The translations under genes and the position numbers were made by a program. This document shows, piece after piece, positions 31,068-43,100 of a DNA stretch of 64,000 bases. Under the pieces are notes generated by a model. That model was given only the letters and a program-made list of their open reading frames with translations, had not been told where the DNA came from and searched no databases. How positions within the stretch are numbered: position 1 is the first letter of the stretch; each line of letters begins with the position of its first letter. The DNA lies in NCBI RefSeq assembly GCF_030463535.1, contig NC_132878.1, positions 36,833,261 to 36,897,260 on the forward strand, given 5' to 3'. The DNA is from Salminus brasiliensis (taxonomy: Eukaryota > Chordata > Actinopteri > Characiformes > Bryconidae).

Positions 31068-33832
31068 ACGTGGTCAGAGTAGAGGAGCTGTCGTCTTTAA
31101 GCTCATTGACATGTTTGGAAGATTCTGACCAATCACAAGCAAGCACTGACGACGAGTCCTTAAATATGCGGGGAGATGACTATTTTCCACGATCATGGTG
31201 AGGAGTCCAAAAAATCTTTTTTTTTTCTTCCTCTCGGGTGCGAAGACTAGTCCAATAAATTACATTCAACTACAGTGACATGGCAGATTTCTTTTTTTTT
31301 CAAGGACGCGAGCCAAAAAAAAGAAAGTTCTTAATAAATTCTCCGTCATTCACTTATGCGACGCCCGCCCTGTACTGCGCATGCGTGCTGCTGTGCTGGT
31401 TGATAAACATACAGTGCAGAACATGCATGAACCAGTTTATACTGCATTTCCAACACTGCTGTACTGGACTGCCAGCACCACACCAGTGTAAATCAGCGTA
31501 GGTTGCGTTTTAAACACTGCTGCGCTGCTCAACAAGCACCATGCCAGCATCTGACCAGTACAAATGGTCAAAAACATCTTCTGCTAGAGCCATCCAGCTA
31601 GCTCCGAGCTAGCAGTACATTTACTCTCCCACACTGGGTTCAGCGCTGCCTGTATTTATGGCAACAGGTTGATCATGCTGACCGAGCAGCTTTGCCAGGT
31701 TGGTTATGCTGGTTAACCAGCGTGCTCATCTGTTCGATCACTTATGAAACGTTTTATGTCCCAGTGATTCAATTCCAGGTATTTCAAGTCCTTCAGTGCA
31801 GATTTTTAAGGATGCACGCTGATCAGCCATGACATTGACACCACTTTCTTGTCTCTACCTTCGTTGTGCATTTTGTCAGCTTATCATATAAGGGCACTTT
31901 GTAGTTCTACAGTTACAGGTTGTAGTTCATCTGTTGATCTGCATACATTGTTATCCTGATTTCACCCTGTTCTCCAATGGTCAGGACCCCACAGGACCAC
32001 CACAGAGCAGTTATTATGTGGGTGGGGGGTCATTCTCAGCACTGCGATGACACTGACCCGTTGGTGGCGCGCCAGTGTGTGCTGCGCTGATGAGGGCGTG
32101 CTGCCAGGAATTTTGGGTCCCATGAAAACATATATTACACTGAGCTCCACAACTCTAAATATTCTGCCAATATCTTTGGTTAATACATTTTTAGAGCCCC
32201 TGTCGCTCACAGGCCGTTAGAATCGTTCTCACTCCCCTTTTCCCCATACGGTGCCCCTGTGCGCTGGTATGAGTGGATCAGACACGGCAGTGCTGCTGGA
32301 GAGATCAAACACTGACAACAGTGCACCGACCAGAAATATCAAAAAAAAAAAAACTCTAAAAAAAACCCCAAAAAGCATAAAACATGCACCCAGGTGCATC
32401 AAAATGTATCACATGCATGAAAATAATAATAATAAAAAAAACGTTTAAAACGCACAAAAGTGTAGGAGGCGTACCTGACTTCAAAAAATGTTAAAGAAAA
32501 CCACCCAAATTCGACAAATGTTGAAAAAGTGCAAAAAACTCTAAAAACGCTCAAAAAAGGGTTAAAACGCACAAAAAGCATAAAATACGCCCTCGATGTA
32601 TCAAAATGCGTCACATGCATGAAAATAATAATAAAAAAAAACTTTAAAAAACGCACAAAAAGTGTAAAAATAAGTACCTGATGTCAAAAAATGCACCGAA
32701 AAAATGAAAATCCACCCAAATTCGCAGCAAGTTGCGTTTAGAACACGCTTTTAACCAAAATCTTGTTTACCTAAAATTTTTTAGGTGTTCGACTTAAAAG
32801 ATTTGCTTTAATTAACGAAAACAAACAAAAAAAAACTCAGAATTGTAATTTCACCTTCACACTTATCGTTAAGTATTAGAAAGCAAAGTGATATAGTCTT
32901 TAAATATACTGAGAAATAACTTGACTCGTCGATCATGCTGACGATGCAAAAATCTGTATTTGTGTTCTCCTAGTTGTATAGACTAATTTAAGAAAAATAC
33001 ATTCAACTACCTCGATCTAAATGATTTTATTTATTTATTTATTTAATTAATGGGAAAAACAAGAAAACATGTTTAAAACACACTCCATTTCATTCCACAC
33101 CGGGATGTCCGCCCTCTACTGCGCATGCGTGTAGCAATGCTTATTCTCAAACATACAGCACCAAAGATGCACAGACCAGTGTATGCAGCAATTGAAACAC
33201 GTGTATAGTGGAAAAGCAGAACCAAAATATTATAAATCAGCATATGTTTCGGTTTGAACACGCTGTTATCCACAAACTTGTTAAAATCTTAAAGCAGTAA
33301 AGTCACTTTTACACTGGTCGTTAAGTTTTAAAAAGCAGAGTTACATTTTTCTAAAATAGTGATGAATCACAAACTGGCCCTCTTGAGTCTTTAATATGAT
33401 AAGAAATGCCTAGTCTTGACGATCATGGTGGAGAGGCAACAAATTGTATTTGTTTTTACCTAAGTGCGTAGATTAGTTCAACAAAAATACTTTCAAAAAT
33501 GTTGCAGAACATATTAAAATGGTTCTTTGTAAAACCATAAAAAGACTTGGGACAAATGAGCATCATAGACTTTAGGGGCTGCATCCAAAGACCTTAGGCA
33601 GCAAAGGTCTCCACAAAATATTACCCAATATGATTGTAATGATGTTAGTTCGCCCTACACATCACTGTCCTCATAAAAAACTGCCCCAAAGATATTTTTG
33701 CTAAAAAAAAAGAAAAAAAAAGACAATTATAAAACAATGAACTTGAACCTTGTACTTACCTATGTCCTTTTGGGAGTGGCCATGCCTGGGTCACACAGCC
33801 CTTAATGCCTCAAGTGGACTTGAGGATAGGAC
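31068..33832. repeat. Long direct repeat, copy 1 (2.77 kb)
   Basis: Starts ACGTGGTCAGAGTAGAGGAG and ends TCAAGTGGACTTGAGGATAGGAC. Nearly identical to 34657-37441, with scattered substitutions and a few small indels. No protein-like ORF: the short MADFFFF frame common to both copies lies over a poly-T tract and has no recognisable domain. Internal content: a palindrome-type DNA element (31810-32336), diverged A-rich ~190-bp tandem units (32340-32715), and AT-rich sequence with GCGCATGCG motifs near 31378 and 33121. Confidence 0.93.
31810..32336. mobile_element. Palindromic fish DNA element, in repeat copy 1
   Basis: From GCTGATCAGCCATGACATTGACACCAC through ATTTTGTCAGCTTATCATATAAGGGCACTTTGTAGTTCTAC, CCAATGGTCAGGACCCCACAGGACCACCACAGAGCAG, CATTCTCAGCACTGCGATGACACTGACCC, to GAGTGGATCAGACACGGCAGTGCTGCTGGAG. 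I recognise this order of phrases as one arm of a very common non-autonomous fish transposon. The mirror-image arm is not present, so the copy is truncated. Confidence 0.7.
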
Positions 33833-34320
33833 ACCGGGAAGTGCAGTTGGACACCTGGTGGTGATAATAGACTGTATATGGGAGTGGACACCAGGAAGTG
33901 CAGTTGGACACCTGGTGGTGATAATAGACTGTATGTGGGAGTGGACACCGGGAAGTGCAGTTGGACACCTGGTGGTGATAATAGACTGTATATGGGAGTG
34001 GACACCAGGAAGTGCAGTTGGACACCTGGTGGTGATAATAGACTGTATGTGGGAGTGGACACCGGGAAGTGCAGTTGGACACCTGGTGGTGATAATAGAC
34101 TGTATATGGGAGTGGACAGCGGGTGGTGCAGTTGGACACCTGGTGGTGATAATAGACTGTATATGGGAGTGGACACCGGGAAGTGTAGTTGGACACCTGG
34201 TGGTGATAATAGACTGTATATGGGAGTGGACAGCGGGTGGTGCAGTTGGACACCTGGTGGTGATAATAGACTGTATATGGGAGTGGACAGCGGGTGGTGC
34301 AGTTGGACACCTGGTGGTTG
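33829..34320. repeat. 57-bp minisatellite, nine copies
   Basis: Nine head-to-tail units of 57 bp with the core GGACACCTGGTGGTGATAATAGACTGTATATGGGAGTGGACA. Two alternating variants (TGTATGTG/TGTATATG, and CACCGGGAAGTG/CAGCGGGTGGTG) occur in an ordered pattern, indicating growth by duplication of multi-unit blocks. Since 57 is a multiple of three, several frames on both strands stay open (the longest plus frame is 202 codons, 33750-34358, with a 19-residue repeat). The array begins exactly where long-repeat copy 1 ends. Confidence 0.95.
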
Positions 34321-34656
34321 AAGCTGGTATTGCAGATGGAGTTGGAGTGTTGCGTTGAGATACTGTGAACAATTTCTCAGGTGCGTTTGTTCTTAGACTG
34401 AAGCTGCGTGGACTTTAGCTGTTGCCCTACCTGCTCGGTTAGATGTATTCCTCCTATAGAAGTGCTGTCAAAGCGTCAGACTTGTTTTAGGCTGATGGTC
34501 TTATTTAGTTTAGTAGAAGACACAGCTGTGACCAGTGTAAAAAGCGAGCGTGCCACCTGCAGCATATGTGAGTTCGTTATAAGTTTTAGAAGATGAGACG
34601 GAGGTATTAGTGATGAGGACATGGCGACGGAGAGACTACATAGTAGTGGCGGAAGC
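34321..34656. other. Unique spacer between minisatellite and repeat copy 2
   Basis: About 335 bp with no counterpart after copy 2. No coding frame over 62 codons and no recognisable motif. Confidence 0.5.
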
Positions 34657-37441
34657 ACGTGGTCAGAGTAGAGGAGCTGTCGTCTTTAAGCTCATTGACA
34701 TGTTTGGAAGATTCTGACCAATCACAAGCAAGCATTGACGACGAGTCCTTAAATATGCGGGGAGATGACTATTTTCCACGATCATGGTGAGGAGTCCAAA
34801 AAATCTTTTTTTTTTCTTCCTCTCGGGTGCGAAGACTAGTCCAATAAATTACATTCAACTACAGTGACATGGCAGATTTCTTTTTTTTTCAAGGACGCGA
34901 GCCAAAAAAAAGAAAGTTCTTAATAAATTCTCCGTCATTCACTTATGCGACGTCCGCCCTGTACTGCGCATGCGTGCTGCTGTGCTGGTTGATAAACATA
35001 CAGTGCAGAACATGCATGAACCAGTTTATACTGCATTTCCAACACTGCTGTACTGGACTGCCAGCACCACACCAGTGTAAATCAGCGTAGGTTGCGTTTT
35101 GAACACTGCTGCGCTGATCAACGAGCACCATGCCAGCATCTGACCAGTACAAATGGTCAAAAACATCTTCTGCTAGAGCCATCCAGCTAGCTCCGAGCTA
35201 GCAGTACATTTACTCTCCCACACTGGGTTCAGCGCTGCCTGTATTTATGGCAACAGGTTGATCATGCTGACCGAGCAGCTTTGCCAGGTTGGTTATGCTG
35301 GTTAACCAGCGTGTTCATCTCTTCGATCACTTATGAAACGTTTTATGTCCCAGTGATACAATTCCAGGTATTTCAAGTCCTTCAGTGCAGATTTTTAAGG
35401 ATGCACGCTGATCAGCCATGACATTGACACCACTTTCTTGTCTCTACCTTCGTTGTGCATTTTGTCAGCTTATCATATAAGGGCACTTTGTAGTTCTACA
35501 GTTACAGGTTGTAGTTCATCTGTTGATCTGCATACATTGTTATCCTGATTTCACCCTGTTCTCCAATGGTCAGGACCCCACAGGACCACCACAGAGCAGT
35601 TATTATGTGGGTGGGGGGTCATTCTCAGCACTGCGATGACACTGACCCGGTGGTGGCGCGCCAGTGTGTGCTGCGCTGACGAGGGCGTGCTGCCAGGAAT
35701 TTTGGGTCCCATGAAAACATATATTACACTGAGCTCCACAAGTCTAAATATTCTGCCAATATCTTTGGTTAATACATTTTTAGAGCCCCTGTCGCTCACA
35801 GGCCGTTAGAATCGTCCTCACTCCCCTTTTCCCCATACGGTGCCCCTGTGCGCTGGTATGAGTGGATGAGACACGGCAGCGCTGCTGGAGAGTTCAAACA
35901 CTGACAACAGTGCACCGACCAGAAATATAAAAAAAAAAAACCAAAAAAAACTCTAAAAAAACACCCCAAAAAGCAAAAAACATACCCCCAGATGCATCAA
36001 AATGCATCACATGCATGAAAATAATAATAATAAAAAAACGTTTAAAACGCAAAAGTGTAGGAGGCGTACCTGACTTCAAAAAATGTTAAAGAAAACCTTT
36101 AAAAGTGCAGAAAAAGTGTAAAAATAAGTAAAAAATGAAAATCCAAATCCAAAGTGCAAAAAACTCTAAAAACGCACAAAAAAGGGTTAAAACGCACAAA
36201 AAGCACAAAATACGCCCTCGATGTATCAAAATGCGTCACATGCATGAAAATAATATTAAAAAAAACTTTAAAAAACGCACAAAAAGTGTAAAAATAAGTA
36301 CCTGATGTCAAAAAATGCACCGAAAAAATGAAAATCCACCCAAATTCGCAGCAAGTTGCGTTTAGAACACGCTTTTAACCAGAATCTTGTTTACCTAAAA
36401 TCTTTTAGGTGTTCGACTTAAAAGATTTGCTTTAATTAACGAAAACAACAAAAAAAAAATCTCAGAATTGTAATTTCACCTTCACACTTATCGTTAAGTA
36501 TTAGAAAGCAAAGTGATATAGTCTTTAAATATACTGAGAAATAACTTGACTCGTCGATCATGCTGACGATGCAGAACTCTCCTAGTTGTATAGACTAATT
36601 TAAGAAAAATACATTCAACTACCTCGATCTAAATGATTTTATTTATTTATTTAATTAATGGGAAAAACAAGAAAACATGTTTAAAACACACTCCATTTCA
36701 TTCCACACCGGGATGTCCGCCCTCTACTGCGCATGCGTGTAGCAATGCTTATTCTCAAACATACAGCACCAAAGATGCACAGACCAGTGTATGCAGCAAT
36801 TGAAACACGTGTATAGTGGAAAAGCAGAACCAAAATATTATAAATCAGCATATGTTTCGGTTTGAACACGCTGTTATCCACAAACTTGTTAAAATCTTAA
36901 AGCAGTAAATTCACTTTTACACTGGTCGTTAAGTTTTGAAAAGTAGAGTTACATTTTTCTAAAATAGTGATGAATCACAAACTGGCCCTCTTGAGTCTTT
37001 AATATGATGAGAAATGCCTAGTCTTGACGATCATGGTGGAGAGGCAACAAATTGTATTTGTTTTTACCTAAGTGCGTAGATTAGTTCAACAAAAATACTT
37101 TCAAAAATGTTGCAGAACATATTAAAATGGTTCTTTGTAAAACCATAAAAAGACTTGGGACAAATGAGCATCATAGACTTTAGGGGCTGCATCCAAAGAC
37201 CTTAGGCAGCAAAGGTCTCCACAAAATATTACCCAATATGATTGTAATGATGTTAGTTCGCCCTACACATCACTGTCCTCATAAAAAACTGCCCCAAAGA
37301 TATTTTTGCTAAAAAAAAAAGAAAAAAAAAGACAATTATAAAACAATGAACTTGAACCTTGTACTTACCTATGTCCTTTTGGGAGTGGCCATGCCTGGGT
37401 CACACAGCCCTTAATGCCTCAAGTGGACTTGAGGACAGGAC
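34657..37441. repeat. Long direct repeat, copy 2 (2.79 kb)
   Basis: Second copy of the 31068-33832 sequence in the same orientation, offset by about 3.59 kb. It ends GAGGACAGGAC and then diverges at once into a different flank (CTGATGCAGGGG), whereas copy 1 continues into the 57-bp minisatellite. Differences include extra A-rich material near 35930-35960 and 36100-36160, and a ~10-bp deletion near 36570. Confidence 0.93.
35399..35930. mobile_element. Palindromic fish DNA element, in repeat copy 2
   Basis: Copy of the same truncated element inside the second long repeat, at the corresponding position, with a few substitutions. It was therefore present before the 3.6-kb duplication. Confidence 0.7.
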
Positions 37442-37930
37442 TGATGCAGGGGGGTCCAGTACACCAATTTTAGTCAAACATTTATCACAATGTTTTAATA
37501 TGAACAATTTTCATATACTTACCTGTAATGCCCGTATTTATGTGAATCACTTTAACTGGTTATATGTATGCCTTTTAGATGTACCCCCAGGGAATAGAAC
37601 ACTCTTGCTGGTTTAGTCTAGGACAGGCTATTGAGTATATAAGGGGTAGAATGGCAAATGGACAGAAGAGAGGGCTTGGAGGAACTGAGGTGCCGAGTTG
37701 GACAGGACAGGACAGGACAGGACAGCTCGAGAGACTGTAATGGATTGAGTCCAGTAAACCTTCTAATTTAACCAGTGGTAACATTACACCAACTGACCTC
37801 CAAGCTGAAATGTGTGTATATAGCTGATTACTGTCATTTGTTTTGTCTTTGTACAGTTTTTCTTTACATACAATAAATACAGTTTAAAATTCCTATCCTG
37901 GTTTTGTAGGAATTTTATTTACCACCAATT
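37442..37930 (+). promoter_or_regulatory. Possible solo LTR (TATA box to poly(A) signal)
   Basis: The sequence holds GTATATAAGGGG (37635-37646), a (GGACA)n run (about 37700-37724) and an AATAAA at 37872, about 235 bp after the TATA, ending near TCCTGGTTTTGTAGG. A TATA box and poly(A) signal at this spacing fit the U3-R-U5 layout of an LTR, with a possible left end TGTAATGCCC at 37525. No coding region, primer-binding site or second copy was found, so a solo LTR or a chance arrangement are both possible. Confidence 0.35.
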
Positions 37931-38449
37931 TGTGTGGACAAGGTACCTCTTGTCCTCACAACCCACATTACCGCAATGATCATAACATCGTCACAAGTGA
38001 AAGAAGTGAGGCTTAAAAAACTCATTTCTTGAGCAACAAGGTGAAGAGTGTGTTTTAAGCAGAGATGAATCATTTCTGACAGGTGAACAATAGTGATGGA
38101 GACAAGGAGAGAGAGAGAGGGAGACTGTAGCATAGCGGAGGTTGTAAGGGAAGTGAAATCTTAGTGATAACATCTTATTATATATCTTAAAAAGCCGCTT
38201 TCTTTTCTTTTCTTAGGACATAAAATCACAGATTGTCATTCTCAAGACTTGTGGTTTTCTCACCTCAGATATGAAGAGAAACTCTACAGTATGCAAACTT
38301 GCACTTACCTCAAGAAACACACCAAACACATAATACTCAATATAGTCACTATGGTCAAAATGTTCTGCTACTTACTGGTAAAATTACAGCTCTATTAGGT
38401 TAACACTGCATGTTAGATTAGTTGTGTATCAAAAATGCCATTCTAGTTT

Positions 38450-38650
38450 TGTAAAGACTGGCTCCAGGCAAGTTCCACCTACTGCCACCAGAGGGCGGCA
38501 GCGGATGGCTACCAGGGCCAATCAAGCACAACAGCCTACACCTAAGAGGAGGACCATTTAAGAGCTCAGCTAGAGGCTTATGTTATTGGAGCTTTGTCTC
38601 CACGTGAGCCAAGATAAACAGTCTGTATTGCTAGAAGGTTTCAAGTTCTC
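38450..38650 (+). promoter_or_regulatory. LTR-like segment with CTCF-like motif
   Basis: TGCCACCAGAGGGCGGCA (38483-38500) closely fits the CCACCAGRGGGCGC core bound by CTCF. It is followed by GGCCAATCA (a CCAAT box) near 38517 and ATTTAAGAGCTC (TATA-like) near 38557. This order also occurs in LTRs of fish retroelements. Whether it is a bound insulator site or only a mobile-element promoter cannot be told here. Flanks 37931-38449 and 38651-38920 show nothing recognisable. Confidence 0.4.
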
Positions 38651-38920
38651 ATGCTTACCTTCACCTTTCTCTGTTTATAACTAAAGTCTCAGAGTTTTGC
38701 AAGAAGTAAAATAAATAACTATATAGAGTACTCTATAGTAAGTAAAATGAAGACAGTAGTAGTTTTGTTTTAGGGAAGCTAATTTGCCTTTTTCTTTTCC
38801 AGTTTTGCCCTGCCACTTGTGGTAGCCAGGCTTCTCCTTGCATATTGTGTTCTTTTTGCTTTTCTACTTTTGAGTTTTATCTGCTCTGAGATCTAACTGC
38901 TCTGTCCTTGGGTTCTAACA

Positions 38921-39003
38921 ACCATGAGTCAGTGGTAGCTCAACCAGTGAGTGTGAGTTTAACTGATTCCCGACTGGGGTTCGAATCCCTCACTGGGTGA
39001 CAC
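38921..39003 (+). repeat. tRNA-like SINE head
   Basis: AGTGGTAGCTCAACCAGTG (A-box-like) and GGTTCGAATCC (a perfect B box, 38978-38988) are 45 bp apart, as in RNA polymerase III promoters of tRNA genes. The acceptor and anticodon arms do not pair properly, so this is a tRNA-derived SINE or tRNA pseudogene and not a working tRNA. Confidence 0.55.
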
Positions 39004-39109
39004 GTTACAAGTTCACCCTACAGTTATGGAATGGAGCTCAATTACTCCAAAAACGTAGTTTCACTGCTCCCAAAGCCAATGATGGTGGAGTTTGAGGTAT
39101 GCTTGGGAT

Positions 39110-39511
39110 CACTATTCGTGTTGGAAGGTCTAATGACCACCAAGCTTCAGCTTCCTCACAAAAGGCATAATGTCATATCCTAGGATTTCCTGATGCTTGA
39201 TTGAATCCATCTTGACCTGCTCACTTTGCAGGTTTTCAGTGCCAGAAGAAGCAAAGCAGCCCCAGAGCATTACCGAGCCATCATCATGCTTCACTGTAGG
39301 CAGGGTGTTCATCAGAGAATGCTATATTCTTCCTCCTCCAGAAATACAGCTGATCCATAGGCACAAAAAGTTCCAGTTTCTCTGTCTTTTTTATCTGGTC
39401 CTGAGCCAATTGGAGTTGACTGTTCTGGTGCTTTTGGGTCAGTAGAGATGTACAGGCATTGAGATCTTCAGTGTTTAGTATGCACCTTATTGTGTAAACA
39501 GATGCCACCAA
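39110..39511 (-). pseudogene. Tc1-like transposase remnant
   Basis: Minus-strand frames 39511-39284 and 39312-39130 give, in order, LLTQKHQNSQLQLAQDQIKK, a VWRRK-like YFWRRKN, then TLPTVKHDDGSVMLWGCFAS and MDSIKHQEILGYDIMPFVRK. These are the conserved middle parts of a Tc1 transposase (complete length about 340 residues). The first catalytic Asp region is distorted, and the FQQDN and E regions are absent. At least one frameshift lies near 39300. It is a different Tc1 family from the one at 13.5 kb. Confidence 0.75.
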
Positions 39512-40132
39512 ATCTTGCTGCAGGCCTTTAACAGTAAGTTTTTGACCACCTGGCTCTCTGGGAATCTGGTGGCGGCCGGTGATAGCCAGTGTTCCTTTAA
39601 CTCTAAACTTGTGAATTCAGCTTCTACCTGGATTTTTAGGAACATTCAGTGCTTTGCTCTTTGTGTCATTTTCCCTGTTTGTGAAGGCAGTGATCTCTCC
39701 TCTGAACTTTCTGGACAACTCTCTTGACATATTTCTAACATGCAGTCAACAGTCACAGTCAAACCCAGAGCCAGTACAGGTATTTGATGTGTTTTATCTC
39801 AAGCACACCTAAATAAACGAATAAATGGTCATTAAATTATCATTGTGTGTTGAATGTGGAGGAAGCACTTTTTCTATTAGCGGTGTTGAGATTATTAAAT
39901 TGGTTTTGTTTGATCGGTTAATTGCAAACAGCAGAACGTTTGTACATTTTGCAAATCTGCAGTGAAGCTGAATAATTTTGATTGAAACGGTACAACTGGA
40001 CAAAGGAATAAACTAAATGTGACTACTAATGTGACACATTTTGTCCATGTGTATAGATAACAGTGTCATACAGTTTCTGAAACATTAGCAAGTCTCTCAA
40101 AGATTAATTAAGAACTGAACATGGTTTGAGAA

Positions 40133-40168
<36 letters not shown>

Positions 40169-43100
40169 TGTAGCACGTAATAATGTATGGTTGCAGTTTA
40201 CACAGTGCTAATTGGTAGGGTATTATGCTCTCCTACTTGTTAGTTACAAGCCTTGTAGCTCCAGTGAAAAACAAAGGAAGAAAATAAAGACATGCCAAAC
40301 TATTGCTGTAAACTAAAATAAGGTGCATATATGACTGGTATTCAGTCATTGCAAAACATCATAGTGTCTATAAACCATTGAATTATGAGGAATGTATGAT
40401 ATATTTAAAAGAAACGTACAGGCACAGATTACTTCAATTAAATGTTGATAATATAAACAATCTCTAATAACCAGTAAACCTATAGTTTAGTAGAGAGTTT
40501 AGAAGAGTTTAGTAAACAAACAAACAAAAAAAACAGACAGGCCTAGATTTGCTGGACCACCACTGGCTGCATAGAATCATCAATGGTTTTTAACAATGGG
40601 GAGTTTGGAACCAAAATATCTGCTCTTTATTTATTTATATTTATTTCATGGGACCCTACCTGGTAAAGAACTAAAGCCCTGCCACTGTAGCGATGCTGGT
40701 GAGGCCTGAGCCTGGTGCAGTAGCAATGCAGAAATTCTGAAAGGTATCTTTTGTATGTAGATCAGCAAATCTAGAATTTACGGAGTGAGGCTTTATAATA
40801 TGGGGGATGTCAGTATTTTGGCTTTTCCATGTACATTAAGTATAGGATACCACACAAGCATTTATGCCTTTGACCTCAGTCAAATCAAGAATTTATCCAG
40901 AGTATTAAAAAGGAGTTTGCCCCTCTCTGTAGTGCTGCAACATTTGGGAATGCTTTGCTGTAAGAATTTGATTGCACTCAGGCACAGCAGTAAGGTACTG
41001 ATGTTAGGTGATTTAGTTCTGAATCACAAAGTCCACTCCGGCTCCTCCTAAAGTAGCTCCATCATTCCAGAGAACTCTGGAGAGTTTTACTGTCCCACAG
41101 TCCAATACTGGGGGACATAGTACCCCTCTTGTAGACACTTGGTGTTGCTTCGGAACTTCCCATTCAATTGGTCAGTGCTTTTCTTAAAGAACGCATAAGC
41201 TGTGTTTGCTCTACTGACACTTGTATCAGCAGTGGACATGCCTTAAAGTAGCTGATGTCAGTAATTAAAAATGTCGGATACACATTCAAATTCACTGTTA
41301 TGGTATTTGACCTTGGTTCATATCACTGCTTGTGAAACACCCTGCAAGCTGGAGAGCTTGCTCCATACAGTCTGTACCGCATTTAGGTTTATTGTGCGTA
41401 GCCTCAGCTCGGGCGTGTGTGTGTGTGGGAGACTGACTGCAGATGAATGAGCTGCTGAAGCCCATTTGTATTCTGCCCTGGTGTCAGAACATCAGGACCC
41501 AATTTTCCCCCTTCACACCTCCATGAACTAACGACACCGGCCTGCACGGCTGCCGCTCCCCTGACTATCCAGCGTGCACACACACACACACACACGTACG
41601 TACAGCCCTTTCATTCCATTCTGTGTTGTTAGAGCTAGTTTCATTAAACGAATAGATGACTCATTTAGAGGAAGTTAAACGTGCATGTTACTGTACAAAC
41701 ACGAATTCCACAACACTCAATGCAGGGCCAGAAGTTTGTTACTGTCCCACAGATGGCCGTCTCTGAGTTAATGTCCTGACATCTCAACACTAGTGGAGAC
41801 AAAGAACATTTACACAGTTAGACCAAATAGGCTTTACTCCTTCAGGAGAGAGAAGAATCTACTGAAGTATGAAATCGGACGGTCACAGAGAGTGACCGAG
41901 TTCAGTTTAACTACATGACCACAATTTGTACAGCAGCCTTATACCAGAAACACTTCTCACTGCAGTTCACTATAGCCAAGGAGATGTGGATGTCATGAGA
42001 ATCCAACTAGTCCATAATGTATCCAAACAATTATCAGTCTGAAACTGACCCTAAATATGACTTTCCATAGTAGGGCTAGTTGACATTTAACTAGTTTTTC
42101 TCTGCTTTTATTTGTGTTCAAATCGCTCTGCTGGATAGCTACGTTATCAAGCTAGGTAGGGTGAGGACCTGTCGAGCAGTACATTTTTGAACTCCGGTTA
42201 GAACAGCTCGGTAGCGCGCATTTGAGCAATATAAGGCTAGCATACGCATTGATGTCATGTTCCCGCTGGTACATGTCCACTTTAGTCCGACTGAGTGGCA
42301 AAACCTTCTGCAACATGGCTGGCCAAACCGGGAACGAAAAACAAGTGATTGTCTGCTCAAGTTAAAAGTAGTTCAACTCAACAGCAATCCATCGAAATGA
42401 CTGAAAGAACCAATGGTCCATGTACAGTGATGTGTAGCCAGGAACGTCCAGCTAACTGCGGGTCAAATCTCACCTGTTTAGAAGATAAAGCTAAACAGGT
42501 CTTAGGAGTGCTTTCTACTGTTTTCAGCCATGAAAGCAGACTGGCTTAATCCATTTTTGCTTGCTTTGCCTTTTACTTGATCTAAGCATGTTGATAAATT
42601 CACAGCTACAGTGAGCTTGTATTTCCCTCACCGGTTTTAAGTGTATGACCTCACCACTGAGTGAGCTCCTACACATTTCAGGGCCTGGATTCCAGTTGTT
42701 TCTGTGAATTGCAGCAATCCGTTAGTTTCTCTTCTCTTCGATAGAAGGATAGCTCAGAATTCCTGCTGAATCTGTTTGTACAGTCAATTGACCAACCGCT
42801 CTTTCCTGTTTGTGGTTCAGCGGCATTCACACTAAATGCTAACGCTGTCACTTGGTCTTTTTGACACTTTTTTTTTTCTTGGGACTGGTCGCAGCGACTG
42901 TCTTTACCTGTGATGTCATGTGCACATCCTCTATACACAAGTCCGACAGAGGTTGCTGTACTTGGAGATGCTGGCACTGTCAGATCAGCACACCAGCGCC
43001 GATTTTATACAGTACAGCATGACCTCAAGATTATCATCATTCCTGTTATTTCTGAATTTCTGTGTTTTGGTGAAATGTGGCTGGCTTCTCTGTGGAGTTT

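Noticed and set aside
31280..31501. MADFFFF... ORF present in both long repeats (also 34869-35090)
   Set aside because: Short, starts over a poly-T tract, no domain; conservation between copies is explained by recent duplication.
33829..34320. CRISPR-like regular array
   Set aside because: Units are contiguous 57-mers without unique spacers, in a vertebrate genome; it is a minisatellite.
31068..37441. Full-length LTR retrotransposon defined by the two direct repeats
   Set aside because: The 824-bp interior has no gag/pol, no primer-binding site or polypurine tract was seen, flanks show no target-site duplication, and the ends lack TG/CA.
38921..39003. Functional tRNA gene
   Set aside because: The B box is perfect but the acceptor, D and anticodon stems do not pair; better explained as a SINE head.
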